Assembly (NCBI GenBank): GCA_011390465.1 | Contig: JAABSH010000031.1 | Coordinates: forward strand, 1 to 42,600 | Direction of reading: 5' to 3' | Origin: Desulfobacteraceae bacterium | GTDB taxonomy: Bacteria > Desulfobacterota > Desulfobacteria > Desulfobacterales > Desulfosalsimonadaceae | Length of the DNA stretch: 42,600 bases | Translations under genes and position numbers: made by a program | Notes under the pieces: generated by a model | Databases searched by the model: none | Told to the model about the DNA's origin: nothing | Seen by the model: only the letters and a program-made list of their open reading frames with translations | Shown here: positions 16,931 to 25,098 of the stretch, in pieces | Position numbering within the stretch: the first letter of the stretch is position 1 | Layout of the letters: each line of letters starts with the position of its first letter

Positions 16931-16967
16931 CATCATTCATCATTCATCATTCCGCATTCCGCATCCC
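16931..16967 (-). repeat. Heptanucleotide tandem array 3 (CATCATT)
   Basis: Three perfect CATCATT units (16931-16951) are followed by CCGCATT and CCGCATC up to 16965. On the minus strand, the coding strand of the SDR gene, the array starts directly after the TGA stop (16968-16970) and reads as GAATGAT units. The unit sequence differs from the AAGGTNN arrays, but period and position match. Confidence 0.8.
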
Positions 16968-17783
16968 TCACTCCACCCCTTCCGGCATGGGCGCCACCGT
17001 ATCCCCGCCGATGCAGTAGCCCCCGTCCAGCCGGATCACACTGCCCGTCATAAAAGGCGCATCATTTATTAAAAAGGATACCAGCCGCACCACATCCTCA
17101 ATTTTGCCGGTGCGGCCCATCAGGGTGTGATCGATCAGGGCCTGTTTCTGGGCACTGGTGAGCAGGCCCCATCCCCTGGTTTTTTCTCCATGACGGGTTT
17201 CAAAAAATCCCAGCATGATCTCATTGACCCGCACTTCCGGTGCCCCCAGCCGGGCCCAGGTTTCCGTTAACAGGGACACTCCCCGGTTTGCCAGGGCATA
17301 ACCTTCATTAAAAATATAGCTGGCCGGACCGGACCGGCCCACGATTCCGCTAATGGAAGAAAAATTGATCACACAGCCGGCACTGGATTTTTTGAGCCAC
17401 GGCAGAGCTGCTTCAAACACCCATTTTTTGGCCCGCAGGGTGGTTTCCATTTCAAGATCCCACTGCTCGCGGGTATAGGCCCCGTGCACCACGGGCCACC
17501 CTCCCCGTTCGATATTGTTGATTAAAATATCCAGCCCGCCGAACCGGTCAATCACCCGGGTCATCATTGTATCTATTGCTTCGGTGTCGCGGAGATTCAC
17601 CTTGATGATCAGATATTCGCCGCCAGTGTCGGCAAACCCCCGGCGCATGGCGTCAAGGGATTCCTCCCAGTCATAATAGGTCACCGCCACCCGGATTCCC
17701 TGGCGAACCAGAAACCGTCCGACGGCATTGCCGATGCCCTTGATGCCGCCCAGTACCAGGGCGACCGGTTTGTCTTTATCCAT
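16968..17783 (-). CDS. Divergent SDR-family oxidoreductase-like protein
   Basis: A 271-residue Rossmann-fold protein of the short-chain dehydrogenase/reductase family. The nucleotide loop is GGIKGIG (12-18), and NN at 89-90 marks the second motif. The active-site region keeps Ser143 and Tyr156, but the Lys of YxxxK is Glu160, and the tetrad Asn is not evident. A shift of the alignment to Tyr162 puts Asn in the Lys position. Either way the standard catalytic Lys is missing. The family-typical C-terminal segment (TGSVIRLDGGY) is intact. Cofactor binding is likely, while classical dehydrogenase activity is doubtful. It lies between two YkgJ-type genes on the same strand. AGGAA precedes the ATG. 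Confidence 0.85.
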   Translation of the reverse strand: MDKDKPVALVLGGIKGIGNAVGRFLVRQGIRVAVTYYDWEESLDAMRRGFADTGGEYLIIKVNLRDTEAIDTMMTRVIDRFGGLDILINNIERGGWPVVHGAYTREQWDLEMETTLRAKKWVFEAALPWLKKSSAGCVINFSSISGIVGRSGPASYIFNEGYALANRGVSLLTETWARLGAPEVRVNEIMLGFFETRHGEKTRGWGLLTSAQKQALIDHTLMGRTGKIEDVVRLVSFLINDAPFMTGSVIRLDGGYCIGGDTVAPMPEGVE

Positions 17784-17820
17784 AATAAGTTCCTGTTGCT
17801 TCCGGCCGGTCCGGGCGGTT

Positions 17821-18555
17821 TTATCCCGGCCGCCGGGCGGTTATCACTGTTTTCAAAAAATCCAGGCCAAAGCGCAACAAATCCGTATCACTGGCCCCGG
17901 CCACATCCGGTATGTCAATATCCGCCAGGGCCGGCAGGTCTTTATTCTCCCGGAGGGCGTCAATATCATAAAACAAGGTATAAAAAAGGCGCTGCTCCGC
18001 AAAAGCCAGAGGGCCGGGCATGTACTGATTTTTTAAACTGATCACATCCATCATCAGATCATTATACCGGTTGTACGGCAGCAGTCCCTGGTTTTCCATC
18101 CACTGATCCGCATTCAGGGTCTGACCCTGCTCAAATCCGCGGCAGTGGGGCTCCCGCAGCAGGGCATACTGAACGGTTTTTTTCCCGTCTTCCCGGCGGC
18201 GATGCATCACCCTTGCCAGCGGATAGATGCGGCAGGATGACGGCCGGTTTTCATATACCCGGCACCCGGCATCGGATACAAACGGACAGATCCGCTCAAA
18301 CCGGTCCGCCGGCACAAGGGTCACCACCGGCAGGCCGGTCTGGGGCCCGGTATGCCGGGTGGTGTACGTTGCCAGAAACTCAGAAGAAGACATCTTAAAA
18401 TGATGTTTCAGGCGCAGGACATCATAGGGCGTCAAAAACTGATTCAGATCCCGGCAGCATTCATTAAAACAGGGCACCTGGGGGTGACAGGCGAAACAAA
18501 AAGACTGTGAGGCCGCCAGGGGCTCAATCAGGGGGTCAATTTTTTCGGATTCCAT
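17821..18555 (-). CDS. YkgJ-family cysteine-cluster protein (copy 2)
   Basis: A 244-residue paralogue of the protein at 15984-16790. The cysteine pattern begins with Cys20, Cys23, Cys29 and the pair Cys33-Cys34 (CFNECC), then CPFVSDAGC, RPSSCRIYPL and EPHCRGF. The two proteins agree in motif order and spacing, but copy 2 is shorter at the C-terminus. It is the first gene of the minus-strand trio YkgJ-SDR-YkgJ; the SDR gene starts 37 bases downstream. No signal peptide is seen. The conserved cysteines suggest a bound metal or Fe-S centre; substrate and role are unknown. Confidence 0.85.
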   Translation of the reverse strand: MESEKIDPLIEPLAASQSFCFACHPQVPCFNECCRDLNQFLTPYDVLRLKHHFKMSSSEFLATYTTRHTGPQTGLPVVTLVPADRFERICPFVSDAGCRVYENRPSSCRIYPLARVMHRRREDGKKTVQYALLREPHCRGFEQGQTLNADQWMENQGLLPYNRYNDLMMDVISLKNQYMPGPLAFAEQRLFYTLFYDIDALRENKDLPALADIDIPDVAGASDTDLLRFGLDFLKTVITARRPG

Positions 18556-18870
18556 GGTTATTTCTCATCATAAAGCGTACAAAAACGGTTCTTTGCTGAA
18601 TTAAAAACTTATTTTCGTAAATTTTAATATTGTATTCGGTTCAGGCATATGGTATCGGATTATTTTTATTATCCGTCCATTGGCCCGCCATTGGTAATTT
18701 TTTTGGTTTTTTACGGCTGCCACCGGCAGGAAAACGGGCGGCAAAGCAGGTAATTTTACTTGCATCGTTTTAATTATACCGCTATATTTACAAGATTAAA
18801 AACATACAGCATTCAGACAACGGTGTAAACTGTATTTCTGCTTTTACCACAAGAATCAGGAGGTGCAAGA
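18556..18870. other. Divergent intergenic region YkgJ / infC
   Basis: This 315-base gap holds the likely infC promoter near 18760-18788 and the infC ribosome site. The CCATTGG motif occurs twice near 18700. No thrS gene lies upstream of infC, unlike in many bacteria where thrS-infC are adjacent. The first 150 bases show nothing I can name. Confidence 0.35.
18760..18788 (+). promoter_or_regulatory. Putative promoter of infC-rpmI-rplT
   Basis: TTGCAT (18760-18765) is followed by a 17-base spacer and TATATT (18783-18788). A transcript would start near 18795, leaving a leader of about 75 bases before the infC start. Confidence 0.5.
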
Positions 18871-18873
18871 ATA
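18858..18873 (+). promoter_or_regulatory. infC ribosome-binding site with ATA initiation codon
   Basis: AGGAGG (18858-18863) lies seven bases before ATA (18871-18873), which opens the frame giving the standard IF3 N-terminus (AKHNKQSS). No ATG, GTG or TTG exists in that frame between the upstream stop at 18826-18828 and the internal ATG at 19072, and the GTG at 18863 meets a stop at once. Rare start codons of the AUU/AUA/AUC type are known to allow IF3 to limit its own synthesis. Confidence 0.85.
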
Positions 18874-19401
18874 GCTAAGCATAATAAACAAAGCAGCGGC
18901 AATCAGAACCGGATCAACGGCGACATCAGAGCCAGGGAAGTCCGCCTGATCGATCCCGAAGGCAATCAGCTCGGTATTAAAACCGTTCCGGAAGCGCTGG
19001 CATTGGCTGAGGAATTTGGATTGGATCTGGTGGAAATTTCCCCCAACGCAGACCCTCCTGTCTGCAAAATAATGGATTACGGCCGCTTCAAATACGAACA
19101 AACCAAAAAACAGCAGGAAGCAAAGAAAAAGCAGACCACTTTTCAGGTCAAGGAAATCAAGGTCCGGCCCAAGACAGATACCCATGATCTTGAAATCAAA
19201 ATCGGCCGCATTGAAAAATTTATCGCCAAAAAAGATAAAGTCAAAGTAACGGTGATGTTCCGGGGCCGTGAAATAACGCTTACCCAGAAAGGCCGGGAAC
19301 TGCTTTCCAAAATAGCTGAAGAAACCCGTGAATATGCTGTGGTAGAGCAGGAATCCCGAATGGAAGGCCGGACCATGCACATGATTCTGGCACCCAGATA
19401 A
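18871..19401 (+). CDS. infC: Translation initiation factor IF-3
   Basis: IF-3 binds the 30S subunit, checks the start codon and initiator tRNA, and keeps the subunits apart. The 176-residue product from the ATA codon matches family length and has the IF3 N-domain start (NGDIRAREVRLIDPEG), the linker rich in Lys and Gln (KKQQEAKKKQ) and the C-domain stretch FQVKEIKVRP, followed by KVTVMFRGREI. Starting at a later internal codon would delete the N-terminal domain. It heads the classic infC-rpmI-rplT order, but with an unusually long 284-base gap before rpmI. Autocontrol through the non-standard start codon is likely from family knowledge. Confidence 0.95.
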   Translation: MAKHNKQSSGNQNRINGDIRAREVRLIDPEGNQLGIKTVPEALALAEEFGLDLVEISPNADPPVCKIMDYGRFKYEQTKKQQEAKKKQTTFQVKEIKVRPKTDTHDLEIKIGRIEKFIAKKDKVKVTVMFRGREITLTQKGRELLSKIAEETREYAVVEQESRMEGRTMHMILAPR

Positions 19402-19470
19402 CTCTCCGGATAAATCTCCGCCGGACGGTCCTGGCGCTTTCATTTCTCGGACGCCGCATTTTGCCTGTCA

Positions 19471-19574
19471 ACATTTCGGCAAAGCATAGCCTGTGCTGGT
19501 GTTAAGCTGTTTTTCCGGCCGCGAGCCTTCGGCGAAATGTGCCGGTAATGGCGCGGATACGCTATCCGCGCCAT
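19471..19574 (+). repeat. Structured inverted repeats between infC and rpmI
   Basis: A perfect 12-bp stem (19548-19559 with 19563-19574, loop CGC) ends this segment. Upstream, ACATTTCG (19471-19478) can pair with CGAAATGT (19533-19540), enclosing smaller hairpins such as GCC-TTC-GGC (19525-19533). No T-run follows the 12-bp stem, so it is not a standard terminator. It could be a leader structure controlling rpmI-rplT, as L20 does in other bacteria, or a dispersed palindromic repeat. Confidence 0.6.
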
Positions 19575-19685
19575 ATGTATTTAAATTATATATAAATTAA
19601 AAAAACCAAGAAAAACAGTTGATCTCTTTTAAAAATTTTGCTTAATAGCGGATCAACCACGACGCAGAAAACAAGGAGCAATACC

Positions 19686-19883
19686 ATGCCAAAAATTAAA
19701 ACCAACAGGGCCGCGGCCAAACGGTTCCGGAAAACCGGTACCGGCAAATATAAATTTTCAAAATCTCACGCCAGCCATATTCTGACCAAAAAAAGCCGCA
19801 AGCGGAAACGGTCGCTGCGGCAGGCCCAGGTTGCCGACAATACCAATATGAAGGAAATCAGACGCCTTCTGCCGAACGGGTAA
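19686..19883 (+). CDS. rpmI: 50S ribosomal protein L35
   Basis: A 65-residue basic protein starting [14 protein letters not shown], the family hallmark, and continuing with the conserved [15 protein letters not shown] stretch. L35 is a small structural protein of the large ribosomal subunit. The ATG at 19686 has AAGGAG at a good distance; an open frame extends upstream but is not conserved. It is followed 29 bases later by rplT, as in nearly all bacteria. Confidence 0.98.
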   Translation: MPKIKTNRAAAKRFRKTGTGKYKFSKSHASHILTKKSRKRKRSLRQAQVADNTNMKEIRRLLPNG

Positions 19884-19912
19884 GATGGCAGTCTACTATA
19901 AGGAGACGGATC

Positions 19913-20260
19913 ATGCGAATTAAAAGAGGTTTTAAAGCAAGACGACGGAGAAAAAAAGTTTTAAAACTGGCCCGGGGGTTTGTGGCGGGCCGGAGTAAAT
20001 TATACCGTACCGCGGCGGATTCCGTTGACAAGGCCCTGATGTACGCCTACCGGGATCGGAAAGCCCGCAAACGGGATTTCCGGAAATTGTGGATCACCCG
20101 GATCAATGCCGGTGCGCGGATGAATGACATTTCCTACAGCAAATTCATTCACGGCCTCAAACAGGCCGGCATTGAAATCGACCGGAAAATTCTGGCCGAT
20201 CTGGCGGTATCTGATCCAGGGGTATTTTCTCAACTGGCGGCAAAAGCGTCAGCAAATTAA
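19913..20260 (+). CDS. rplT: 50S ribosomal protein L20
   Basis: A 115-residue very basic protein. L20 is needed for early assembly of the large subunit and in several bacteria represses its own operon by binding a leader RNA. The conserved N-terminal extension ([19 protein letters not shown]) and the globular stretch [21 protein letters not shown] and [11 protein letters not shown] are all present. AAGGAG lies upstream of the ATG. It forms a unit with rpmI; pheS starts 94 bases downstream. Confidence 0.98.
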   Translation: MRIKRGFKARRRRKKVLKLARGFVAGRSKLYRTAADSVDKALMYAYRDRKARKRDFRKLWITRINAGARMNDISYSKFIHGLKQAGIEIDRKILADLAVSDPGVFSQLAAKASAN

Positions 20261-20354
20261 ATCACCTGTTAACATAGTCAACTATATTGGCAACTATTTA
20301 GAACTGTATATAATTGACTGATGAGAATCCCCCTTACCCGCAGAGTATCTAAAA

Positions 20355-21365
20355 TTGGAAACCCATATTGATCAGATCAAAGCCGAAGCAGTAGACGAAC
20401 TCAAAGCAGCCGACGACATAGAGCAGATCAAGTCCCTTTCCGTCAAATATCTTGGCAGAAAGGGGCTTGTTACTTTATTTTTGCGAAACATTTCCCAACT
20501 CCCGCCGGACCAGCGGCCTGCTGCCGGAAAACAGGCCAACATCGTCAAAAAAGCACTTGAAAGCGCCTTTGAAACCGCTCTTGCCGAAATCAGCGCCCGA
20601 AAAACAGACACCGGTTCAGACGCCCTTGATGTTTCCCTGCCCGGCCGGCCGGCGTGCCAGGGCACCCTTCACCCCATTACCCATATCACCCGTCAAATCT
20701 GCGCCATTTTCGGACGCATGGGGTTTGATATTGCCGAAGGACCGGAAATTGAAACGGATTATTACAATTTCGAAGCCCTGAATATCCCGAAAAACCATCC
20801 GGCCCGGGACATGCAGGACACGTTTTATGTATCCGACAATATTGTCCTGAGAACCCACACATCGCCCATCCAGGTTCATGTAATGGAGCAGAATGCCCCG
20901 CCCATCCGGATTGTGGCACCCGGCAAGGTCTATCGGTGCGATTCCGATCTCACCCACACCCCCATGTTTCATCAGGTGGAGGGCCTTCTGGTGGATGAAA
21001 AAGTGTCGTTTGGCGATCTGAAAGGCGTGCTCCAGGCGTTTGTGCATGAAATTTTTGACGAACAGATCAGTCTCCGGTTCCGGCCCAGTTTTTTTCCGTT
21101 CACCGAACCCAGCGCGGAAGTCGATATCCTGTGTGTCATGTGCCGGGGAAAAGGATGCAAAGTCTGCTCCAATACCGGATGGCTGGAGGTGCTCGGATGC
21201 GGCATGGTGCATCCGGCAGTATTTGAAAATGTGGGATACGACACCTCCCGGTTCCAGGGGTTTGCCTTTGGTATGGGGGTAGAGCGCCTGGCCATGCTGA
21301 AATACGGGATCAATGATCTCCGGATGTTTTTTGAAAGCGATTACAGATTTCTGAGGCAGTTTTAA
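20355..21365 (+). CDS. pheS: Phenylalanine--tRNA ligase alpha subunit
   Basis: PheS is the catalytic subunit of the alpha2beta2 class II enzyme that charges tRNA-Phe. The 336-residue product has an N-terminal coiled coil (about 1-85), then the class II core with the GPEIETDYYNFEALN motif, motif 2 around RCDSDLTHTPMFHQVEG, FRPSFFPFTEPSAEVDI and motif 3 GMGVERLAMLKYGI at the C-terminus. The start is a TTG at 20355; no in-frame ATG exists before the core, and the N-terminus METHIDQIKAEA fits the family. The ribosome site is weak. The stop is one base from the pheT start. Confidence 0.98.
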   Translation: METHIDQIKAEAVDELKAADDIEQIKSLSVKYLGRKGLVTLFLRNISQLPPDQRPAAGKQANIVKKALESAFETALAEISARKTDTGSDALDVSLPGRPACQGTLHPITHITRQICAIFGRMGFDIAEGPEIETDYYNFEALNIPKNHPARDMQDTFYVSDNIVLRTHTSPIQVHVMEQNAPPIRIVAPGKVYRCDSDLTHTPMFHQVEGLLVDEKVSFGDLKGVLQAFVHEIFDEQISLRFRPSFFPFTEPSAEVDILCVMCRGKGCKVCSNTGWLEVLGCGMVHPAVFENVGYDTSRFQGFAFGMGVERLAMLKYGINDLRMFFESDYRFLRQF

Positions 21366-21366
21366 A

Positions 21367-23790
21367 ATGAAAATCAGCCTGAACTGGTTAAAACAATATA
21401 TTCCTTTTGATATGCCTGCGGCGGAGCTGGCAGACCGGCTGACCATGGCGGGGCTTGAAGTCGAAATCGTCACGGAACGGTTTGAATACCTTGACACCGT
21501 GGTGGTCGGAAAGATCACGGACATCCGCTCCCACCCGGATGCGGATAAACTGCGCGTCTGCACCGTGGATGTCGGCGGCAAAACCCTGGCCATTGTCTGC
21601 GGCGCGCCCAACGCCGCCCCCGGCATGAAAACGCCCTGCGCCCTGCCCGGCACAGTGCTGCCCGGCGGACTTGCCATCAAAAAAAGCACTATCCGCGGAG
21701 AAACATCCAGCGGCATGCTGTGCAGTGAAGCCGAACTTGAACTCGGACCGGACAGATCCGGTTTAAAGGTCCTTGACAATGAACTGGCTGAAGGGACCCC
21801 TCTGAACCAGGCCTTAGCCATCTCCGATACGGTATTTGAAATCGGCCTGACACCGAACCGCCCGGATTGCCTCAGCTTTATCGGCATTGCCCGGGAAATT
21901 GCCCCCATGGTTGGCCGAATCGGCCGGCCGGTCACGCTGCCGGCAATCACCTTAACCGAATCTTCAGACCGGATTGAAAATTTTACCTCTGTTGCCATTG
22001 ACGCGCCGGATCTCTGCCCCCGGTACGCTGCCCGGCTGGTCACGGATATCACGGTGGCCCCTTCCCCGTTCTGGCTTCAGGACCGGCTGCTGTCCATCGG
22101 CTTAAAACCCGTCAACAATATTGTGGACATCACCAATTTTGTCATGCTGGAGACCGGCCAACCCCTGCATGCCTTTGATTTTGACGTTCTGGCGGAAAAC
22201 CGGATTGTGGTGCGCACCGCCAAAGACGGGGAACCGTTTAAAACCCTGGATGGCAAGGAACGTATTCTCACCGACGACACCCTCATGATCTGCGACGGGG
22301 AAAAACCGGTAGCAGTGGCCGGCGTGATGGGCGGGTTGAATTCCGAAATAGAAAACACTACCACCCGGGTATTAATTGAAAGTGCCTATTTCAATCCCAT
22401 TTCCATCCGAAAAACCGCCAAGCGCCTGGCCTTAAATACTGATGCCTCGCATCGATTTGAACGCGGCGTGGACCCGGAAGGCACGATAACCGCTCTCAAC
22501 CGGGCGGCCTGGCTGATGGCGGAAATCAGCGGCGGCAAACTCGCCCGCGGCATTATTGACGAATATCCGGTGCCGTCATCTGTTTCCCCGATATCCCTCA
22601 GCACTGCCAAAACCAACGCCTACCTCGGGACGGCCCTGAGCCGTGAGGAAATGGCCGAATATCTGGCATCCGTGGAATTTAAAGTGGAAACCGTGGACCC
22701 GGACACCCTGTCGGTTCTGCGGCCCACGTTCCGCGTGGATGTGAGCCGGCCGGAAGATCTTATGGAAGAAGTGGCCCGGCTGTGGGGATACAACAATATC
22801 AAAACCACTTTTCCAAAAATTTCCGGGGTTACCAATCTTCCCAGCCAAAGCGTTAAGCTGAAAGAAAAAATAAAAGATCTCATGACCGGTTATGGATTTT
22901 CCGAATCCATTTCCTACAGCTTTATGGCAAAGGATGCCTGCGACCGCCTGAACCTTGCGGAAACCGACCACCGCCGGAACATCCTTGACATCCTCAATCC
23001 GATTTCCGAAGAGCTGGCCGTGATGCGCACCACCCTGATTCCCGGGCTTCTGGAGGCCATGCGCAAAAATCTTTCCCATCAGATCAAAACGCTTCGGCTT
23101 TTTGAACTGGGAAAAATTTTCATCAGCAACGGCCAGGACCGGCAGCCCACGGAAACAGAGATGCTGGCCGGACTCTGGACCGGCGACCGCCAGGAGATAA
23201 CCTGGCATGACAAACCGGAAACGTGTGATTTTTTCGATTTAAAAGGGGTGGTGGAAGATTTGTTTCATCATTTTGACCTTTCCAATGCGGTATTTTCAAA
23301 AATCGATCCCCTTATGTGCCCTTTTACCCGACCCGGACGCACGGCCCGGATTCTGATAAACGATGAAGCCATCGGCATCATCGGCGAAGTGGCCCCGGAC
23401 ATTCTGGCCACATTCAATCTCCGGCAGCCGGCATTTATTTTTGAAATCAATGCCACCCGGCTCATGCCGCTGATACCGGATACCAAAACGTTTACACCGA
23501 TTCCCAAATTCCCGTTCACGGACAGGGATATTACCTTAATTGTTGACAATCACATTCAGGCAGGGGATATTCTGGACAACGTCAGGTTGTTTAAGGAAAA
23601 CCTGATGGAAGACATCCGCGTTCTGGATGTTTACAGCGGGGAGCCGATACCCGCGGGCAAAAAAAGTATTTCCTTGCGCGTGGTTTACCGCTCTTTTATG
23701 GAAACGCTGTCGGATCAGCAGGTCAATGGGGTTCACCAGCAGCTTACGAACCGGATCATTGAGGAATTCAATGCCACCCTGCCGGCCTGA
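21367..23790 (+). CDS. pheT: Phenylalanine--tRNA ligase beta subunit
   Basis: The 807-residue beta subunit supplies tRNA binding and editing of mischarged Tyr-tRNA-Phe. Domains in order: an N-terminal segment (MKISLNWLKQYIPF), an OB-type tRNA-binding domain (around VGKITDIRSHPDADKLRV, 40-150), the B3/B4 editing domain (about 210-385), the B5 domain (about 405-475), the catalytic-like core, and a C-terminal FDX-ACB anticodon-binding domain (FPFTDRDITLIV onward, about 715-807). Length is normal and the frame intact. It starts one base after pheS, so the two are translated together. Confidence 0.99.
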   Translation: MKISLNWLKQYIPFDMPAAELADRLTMAGLEVEIVTERFEYLDTVVVGKITDIRSHPDADKLRVCTVDVGGKTLAIVCGAPNAAPGMKTPCALPGTVLPGGLAIKKSTIRGETSSGMLCSEAELELGPDRSGLKVLDNELAEGTPLNQALAISDTVFEIGLTPNRPDCLSFIGIAREIAPMVGRIGRPVTLPAITLTESSDRIENFTSVAIDAPDLCPRYAARLVTDITVAPSPFWLQDRLLSIGLKPVNNIVDITNFVMLETGQPLHAFDFDVLAENRIVVRTAKDGEPFKTLDGKERILTDDTLMICDGEKPVAVAGVMGGLNSEIENTTTRVLIESAYFNPISIRKTAKRLALNTDASHRFERGVDPEGTITALNRAAWLMAEISGGKLARGIIDEYPVPSSVSPISLSTAKTNAYLGTALSREEMAEYLASVEFKVETVDPDTLSVLRPTFRVDVSRPEDLMEEVARLWGYNNIKTTFPKISGVTNLPSQSVKLKEKIKDLMTGYGFSESISYSFMAKDACDRLNLAETDHRRNILDILNPISEELAVMRTTLIPGLLEAMRKNLSHQIKTLRLFELGKIFISNGQDRQPTETEMLAGLWTGDRQEITWHDKPETCDFFDLKGVVEDLFHHFDLSNAVFSKIDPLMCPFTRPGRTARILINDEAIGIIGEVAPDILATFNLRQPAFIFEINATRLMPLIPDTKTFTPIPKFPFTDRDITLIVDNHIQAGDILDNVRLFKENLMEDIRVLDVYSGEPIPAGKKSISLRVVYRSFMETLSDQQVNGVHQQLTNRIIEEFNATLPA

Positions 23791-23831
23791 AACGTCAACA
23801 TTCTATGCGACCCTTGAAATGCTGACAGGAG

Positions 23832-24173
23832 ATGCAGATACCGCTACGGACCCGAATACCGGAAAAGCTGTATTTTAAAATCGGAGAAGTCACGGAAATT
23901 ACCGGACTTGCGGCTTATGTGCTCCGGTTCTGGGAGTCCGAGTTTCCCGTTATCGCTCCCAAACGGACTGCTTCGGGTCAACGACTCTATCGGCCGGTGG
24001 ATGTTGAAGCAATCCTAAAAGTAAAATTTTTATTGTATGACAAAAAATTCACCATTGAAGGCGCGCGGAATTTTTTGAAAAAAAGCAGCCAAAAAACGCC
24101 GATGTCTTCCGCAGACACCCTTTTTCAGGAAATCAGGGCGGAACTGCACGAAATTAAAACCCTGCTTGAGTGA
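23832..24173 (+). CDS. MerR-family transcriptional regulator
   Basis: A 113-residue protein with a winged-helix MerR DNA-binding domain: YFKIGEVTEITGLAAYVLRFWE (about residues 14-35) then KRTASGQRLYRPVDVEAI, the wing and second helix. The C-terminal part is a short helix without the effector domain of larger MerR proteins. A small MerR-type gene after pheT is a recurring arrangement in Desulfobacterota and Geobacter-like genomes. The Shine-Dalgarno AGGAG directly abuts the ATG at 23832, so a start a few codons later is possible. Effector and target are unknown. Confidence 0.9.
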   Translation: MQIPLRTRIPEKLYFKIGEVTEITGLAAYVLRFWESEFPVIAPKRTASGQRLYRPVDVEAILKVKFLLYDKKFTIEGARNFLKKSSQKTPMSSADTLFQEIRAELHEIKTLLE

Positions 24174-24257
24174 CCCCTTTTTTCAGTCTATTTTTTCCTG
24201 TTTTGCCTTTTCCCAGCCGCTGTCACATCTCCCCCTAGCGGATCCTTAAATTTAATA

Positions 24258-24286
24258 TTGACATAATATTATTTTTACATTAACTT
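24258..24286 (+). promoter_or_regulatory. Putative promoter of tRNA-Gly
   Basis: TTGACA (24258-24263) is followed by a 17-base AT-rich spacer and TAACTT (24281-24286). The tRNA begins 29 bases after the -10 box. Confidence 0.5.
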
Positions 24287-24314
24287 ACCGTGGTTATGTA
24301 AATGGGTTATGTAA

Positions 24315-24390
24315 GCGGGCATAGCTCAGTTGGTAGAGTACAAGCTTCCCAAGCTTGGTGTCGCGAGTTCGAATCTCGTTGCCCGCTCCA
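24315..24390 (+). tRNA. tRNA-Gly (anticodon CCC)
   Basis: The acceptor arm pairs GCGGGCA (24315-24321) with TGCCCGC (24380-24386), followed by discriminator T and encoded CCA (24388-24390). The D arm has GCTCAGTTGGTAGAGT. The anticodon arm is CAAGC, loop TTCCCAA, GCTTG, so the anticodon is CCC and the tRNA reads GGG. The T arm is CGAG, TTCGAAT, CTCG. All arms pair well, so it looks functional. Confidence 0.97.
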
Positions 24391-24470
24391 GATTTTCGCA
24401 GGGTTCTCGTAGGCCCATTCGGGTTGAATGTTGTGAGATAAAGTGTAAATTGATCTGAAGGGCTTGATGA

Positions 24471-24494
24471 AACGGGCAGAAGTGCCCGTTTTTT
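24471..24494 (+). terminator. Intrinsic terminator downstream of tRNA-Gly
   Basis: AACGGGCA (24471-24478) pairs with TGCCCGTT (24483-24490) across a GAAG loop and is followed by a T-run. It lies 81 bases after the tRNA and 47 bases before rimP. Confidence 0.9.
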
Positions 24495-24540
24495 ATTTTT
24501 TTTAATCATTTTTCAGGGTTTTAAACCAAAAGACAGACGA

Positions 24541-25098
24541 TTGGCGAAAAAACGCAAAAAAAAGGACGAAAATCCAGAGGAAACGCCAAAAACCGGCGAA
24601 GCGACTCCGGATAACGCGGACGTTCCCGCCCGGGTCCGGCCCCTGGCCGAACCCATCTGTCATGTGGCGGGGATGGACCTGATCCACGTGGAATATCAGC
24701 GGGAAATGGGCGGCCGTGTGTTGCGGCTGTATGTGGATAAACCCGGCGGCGTCACTTTGGGAGACTGCCAGGAAATCAGCTCCCAGTTAAACGATATCCT
24801 GGATCTGAAGCTCGACACCCTGGATGCTTATACGCTCGAGGTATCATCCCCCGGTGTGAACCGGCCGGTGTCCCGGTTGTCTGATTTTGAAAAACTCAAA
24901 GGAGCACTGGCAAAAATTAAAGTGGCAACCCCGATCAACGGGCAAAAAAATTTCAAAGGAATCCTGGCCGGAGTCGATGACGACGACACTGAGACAAAAA
25001 TCCGGTTGAAAATGGAAAAGGAAATTGTCACCATTCCGTTTCAGGATATTATTAAAGCACGGCTTGTCAATTATGACGGAGATAACAAATGCTTATAA
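24541..25098 (+). CDS. rimP: Ribosome maturation factor RimP
   Basis: RimP helps assemble the 30S subunit. The 185-residue product starts at a TTG (24541) and has a Lys/Glu-rich N-terminal extension of about 28 residues not usual in the family. The conserved core includes GMDLIHVEYQRE, LRLYVDKPGGVTLGDCQEIS and the signature LEVSSPGVNRPVS, followed by the C-terminal Sm-like domain ending with VTIPFQDIIKARLV. No Shine-Dalgarno sequence is obvious for the TTG, but the next in-frame ATG would remove core sequence. It overlaps nusA by ten bases, as rimP-nusA often do. Confidence 0.95.
   Translation: MAKKRKKKDENPEETPKTGEATPDNADVPARVRPLAEPICHVAGMDLIHVEYQREMGGRVLRLYVDKPGGVTLGDCQEISSQLNDILDLKLDTLDAYTLEVSSPGVNRPVSRLSDFEKLKGALAKIKVATPINGQKNFKGILAGVDDDDTETKIRLKMEKEIVTIPFQDIIKARLVNYDGDNKCL

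Noticed and set aside
24315-24390. tRNA gene as a phage or island attachment site
   Set aside because: No integrase gene, direct repeat of the tRNA 3' end or foreign block lies nearby; housekeeping genes flank it on both sides.
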